Part shown: positions 21,208-21,570 of the stretch, piece by piece
How the letters are laid out: every line of letters starts with the position of its first letter
How positions within the stretch are numbered: position 1 is the first letter of the stretch
Assembly: GCA_026770585.1 (NCBI GenBank)
Contig: MU646515.1
Location: 282,197 to 303,766 of the forward strand
DNA length: 21,570 bases
Reading direction: 5' to 3'
Source: Baffinella frigidus
Lineage: Eukaryota; Cryptophyceae; Cryptomonadales; Baffinellaceae
The notes under the pieces: generated by a model
Database searches by the model: none
Seen by the model: the letters and a program-made list of their open reading frames with translations, nothing else
Told to the model about the DNA's origin: nothing
Made by a program: the position numbers and the translations under genes

Positions 21208-21345
21208 CCTCACCCCTAACCCCTCACCCCTGAACCCGCACCCTTAACCCCCAACCTCTCACCCCTAAACCCTCAATTATTTGGCGCTAACCCCCAACCC
21301 CCAACCCCTTCATTATTGGGCGCGCACCCCCAACTCCTAACTCCT
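21208..21345 (+). repeat. CCCCTAA/CCCTCACC repeats
   Basis: Telomere-like intron with a doubled segment TCATTATTGGGCGC / TCAATTATTTGGCGC. Confidence 0.85.
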
Positions 21346-21359
21346 AAGCCCTGAGATAG

Positions 21360-21413
21360 GTGGGGTTGGACGAGCACGATGGGACGCGGCGCCGCGCCAT
21401 CCTCACGCACGAG
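21360..21413 (+). CDS. Last visible exon, unrecognised
   Basis: GAGATAG, then VGLDEHDGTRRRAILTHE, then GAG|GTGCAC. 18 codons, phase 0 at both ends, fits 20948. The donor shows the gene continues beyond the window. Confidence 0.65.
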
Positions 21414-21423
21414 GTGCACCACC

Positions 21424-21430
21424 TTCAATC

Positions 21431-21489
<59 letters not shown>

Positions 21490-21570
21490 GATCCTAAACG
21501 GTAAACACCAAAAACCCAAACACCAAACTCCAAACCCCAAACCCCAAACCCCAAACCCCAAACCCCAAAC
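21424..21570 (+). repeat. (CCCTCAA)n then (CCCCAAA)n to the window end
   Basis: Nearly perfect heptamers, CAACCCT nine or more times, then AAACCCC; it continues outside the window. Confidence 0.95.

Larger units (their letters stand above)
765..21413 (+). other. Putative very intron-rich gene (partial at both ends)
   Basis: About forty short blocks on the + strand read as protein, with high G/C at third codon positions, and are bounded by AG and GT. In long runs the phases agree: 2357>3518>4176>5362>5902>6038>6227>6853>7068>7227>7694>8937>9725>9957>10168>10927>11447, then 12514>13158, 14038>14641>15023>15138, and 15947>16266>16608>17530>17967>18537. Such agreement is unlikely by chance. No start codon context, promoter or polyadenylation signal was found, so the ends lie outside or were missed. 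Only an EGF-like module is recognised, at the 5' side. Whether it belongs to the same protein as the downstream exons is not shown. Several joins (11620>11855, 13210>13325, 15176>15337, 19956>20090) do not match in phase and need transcript data. Confidence 0.5.

Overview
This window looks like nuclear DNA of a microbial eukaryote. No reading frame has the length or density of a bacterial gene. Instead the + strand carries about forty short coding blocks (25-174 bases). Nearly all start just after a CAG or TAG and stop just before a GT. Most introns are packed with degenerate CCCTAAA, CCCTACA and CCCTCAA repeats, the plant/alveolate telomere type. Coding blocks favour G or C at third positions, and the first exon base is usually G (AG|G). 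That combination is what I would expect of a photosynthetic alveolate (chromerid or dinoflagellate). This assignment is an inference and I would not rely on it.

I read 765-21413 as part of one very intron-rich + strand gene, or possibly two or more adjacent ones. It runs off both ends of the window, since no start codon, promoter or poly(A) site could be identified. The main support is phase: in long stretches each exon's end phase matches the next exon's start phase (for example 2357 to 7749, 9725 to 11000, 14038 to 15070, 15947 to 18577 and 20090 to 20948). Only one domain is recognisable. It is a calcium-binding EGF-like module at 765-872, with phase 1-1 boundaries and decayed copies around it (about 90-1135). 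The rest of the protein is unfamiliar and no function is claimed.

Layout: 1-1140, EGF exon array with remnants; 1200-2240, tandem repeats, a MITE-like element and a CT tract; 2357-7750, exons, several in tandem copies; 7800-8935, a ~305-bp tandem array; 8970-9715, telomere-like DNA; 9725-13410, exons including an eight-copy exon-start array; 13440-14037, telomere-like DNA; 14038-16671, exons with duplicated partners; 16728-19059, two interleaved inverted duplications that contain exon copies plus a second MITE-like family; 19346-21413, the last exons; then telomere-like DNA to the end.

The most striking property is that at least nine exons exist as serial copies. Often two or three copies keep both splice sites and the same phase, next to copies broken by a frameshift or stop. 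Fragments of the gene's own exons also occur as inverted copies that can fold into hairpins. The gene therefore looks like a site of continuous exon duplication. It could yield many alternatively spliced isoforms, or it could simply be accumulating debris. RNA data would decide.
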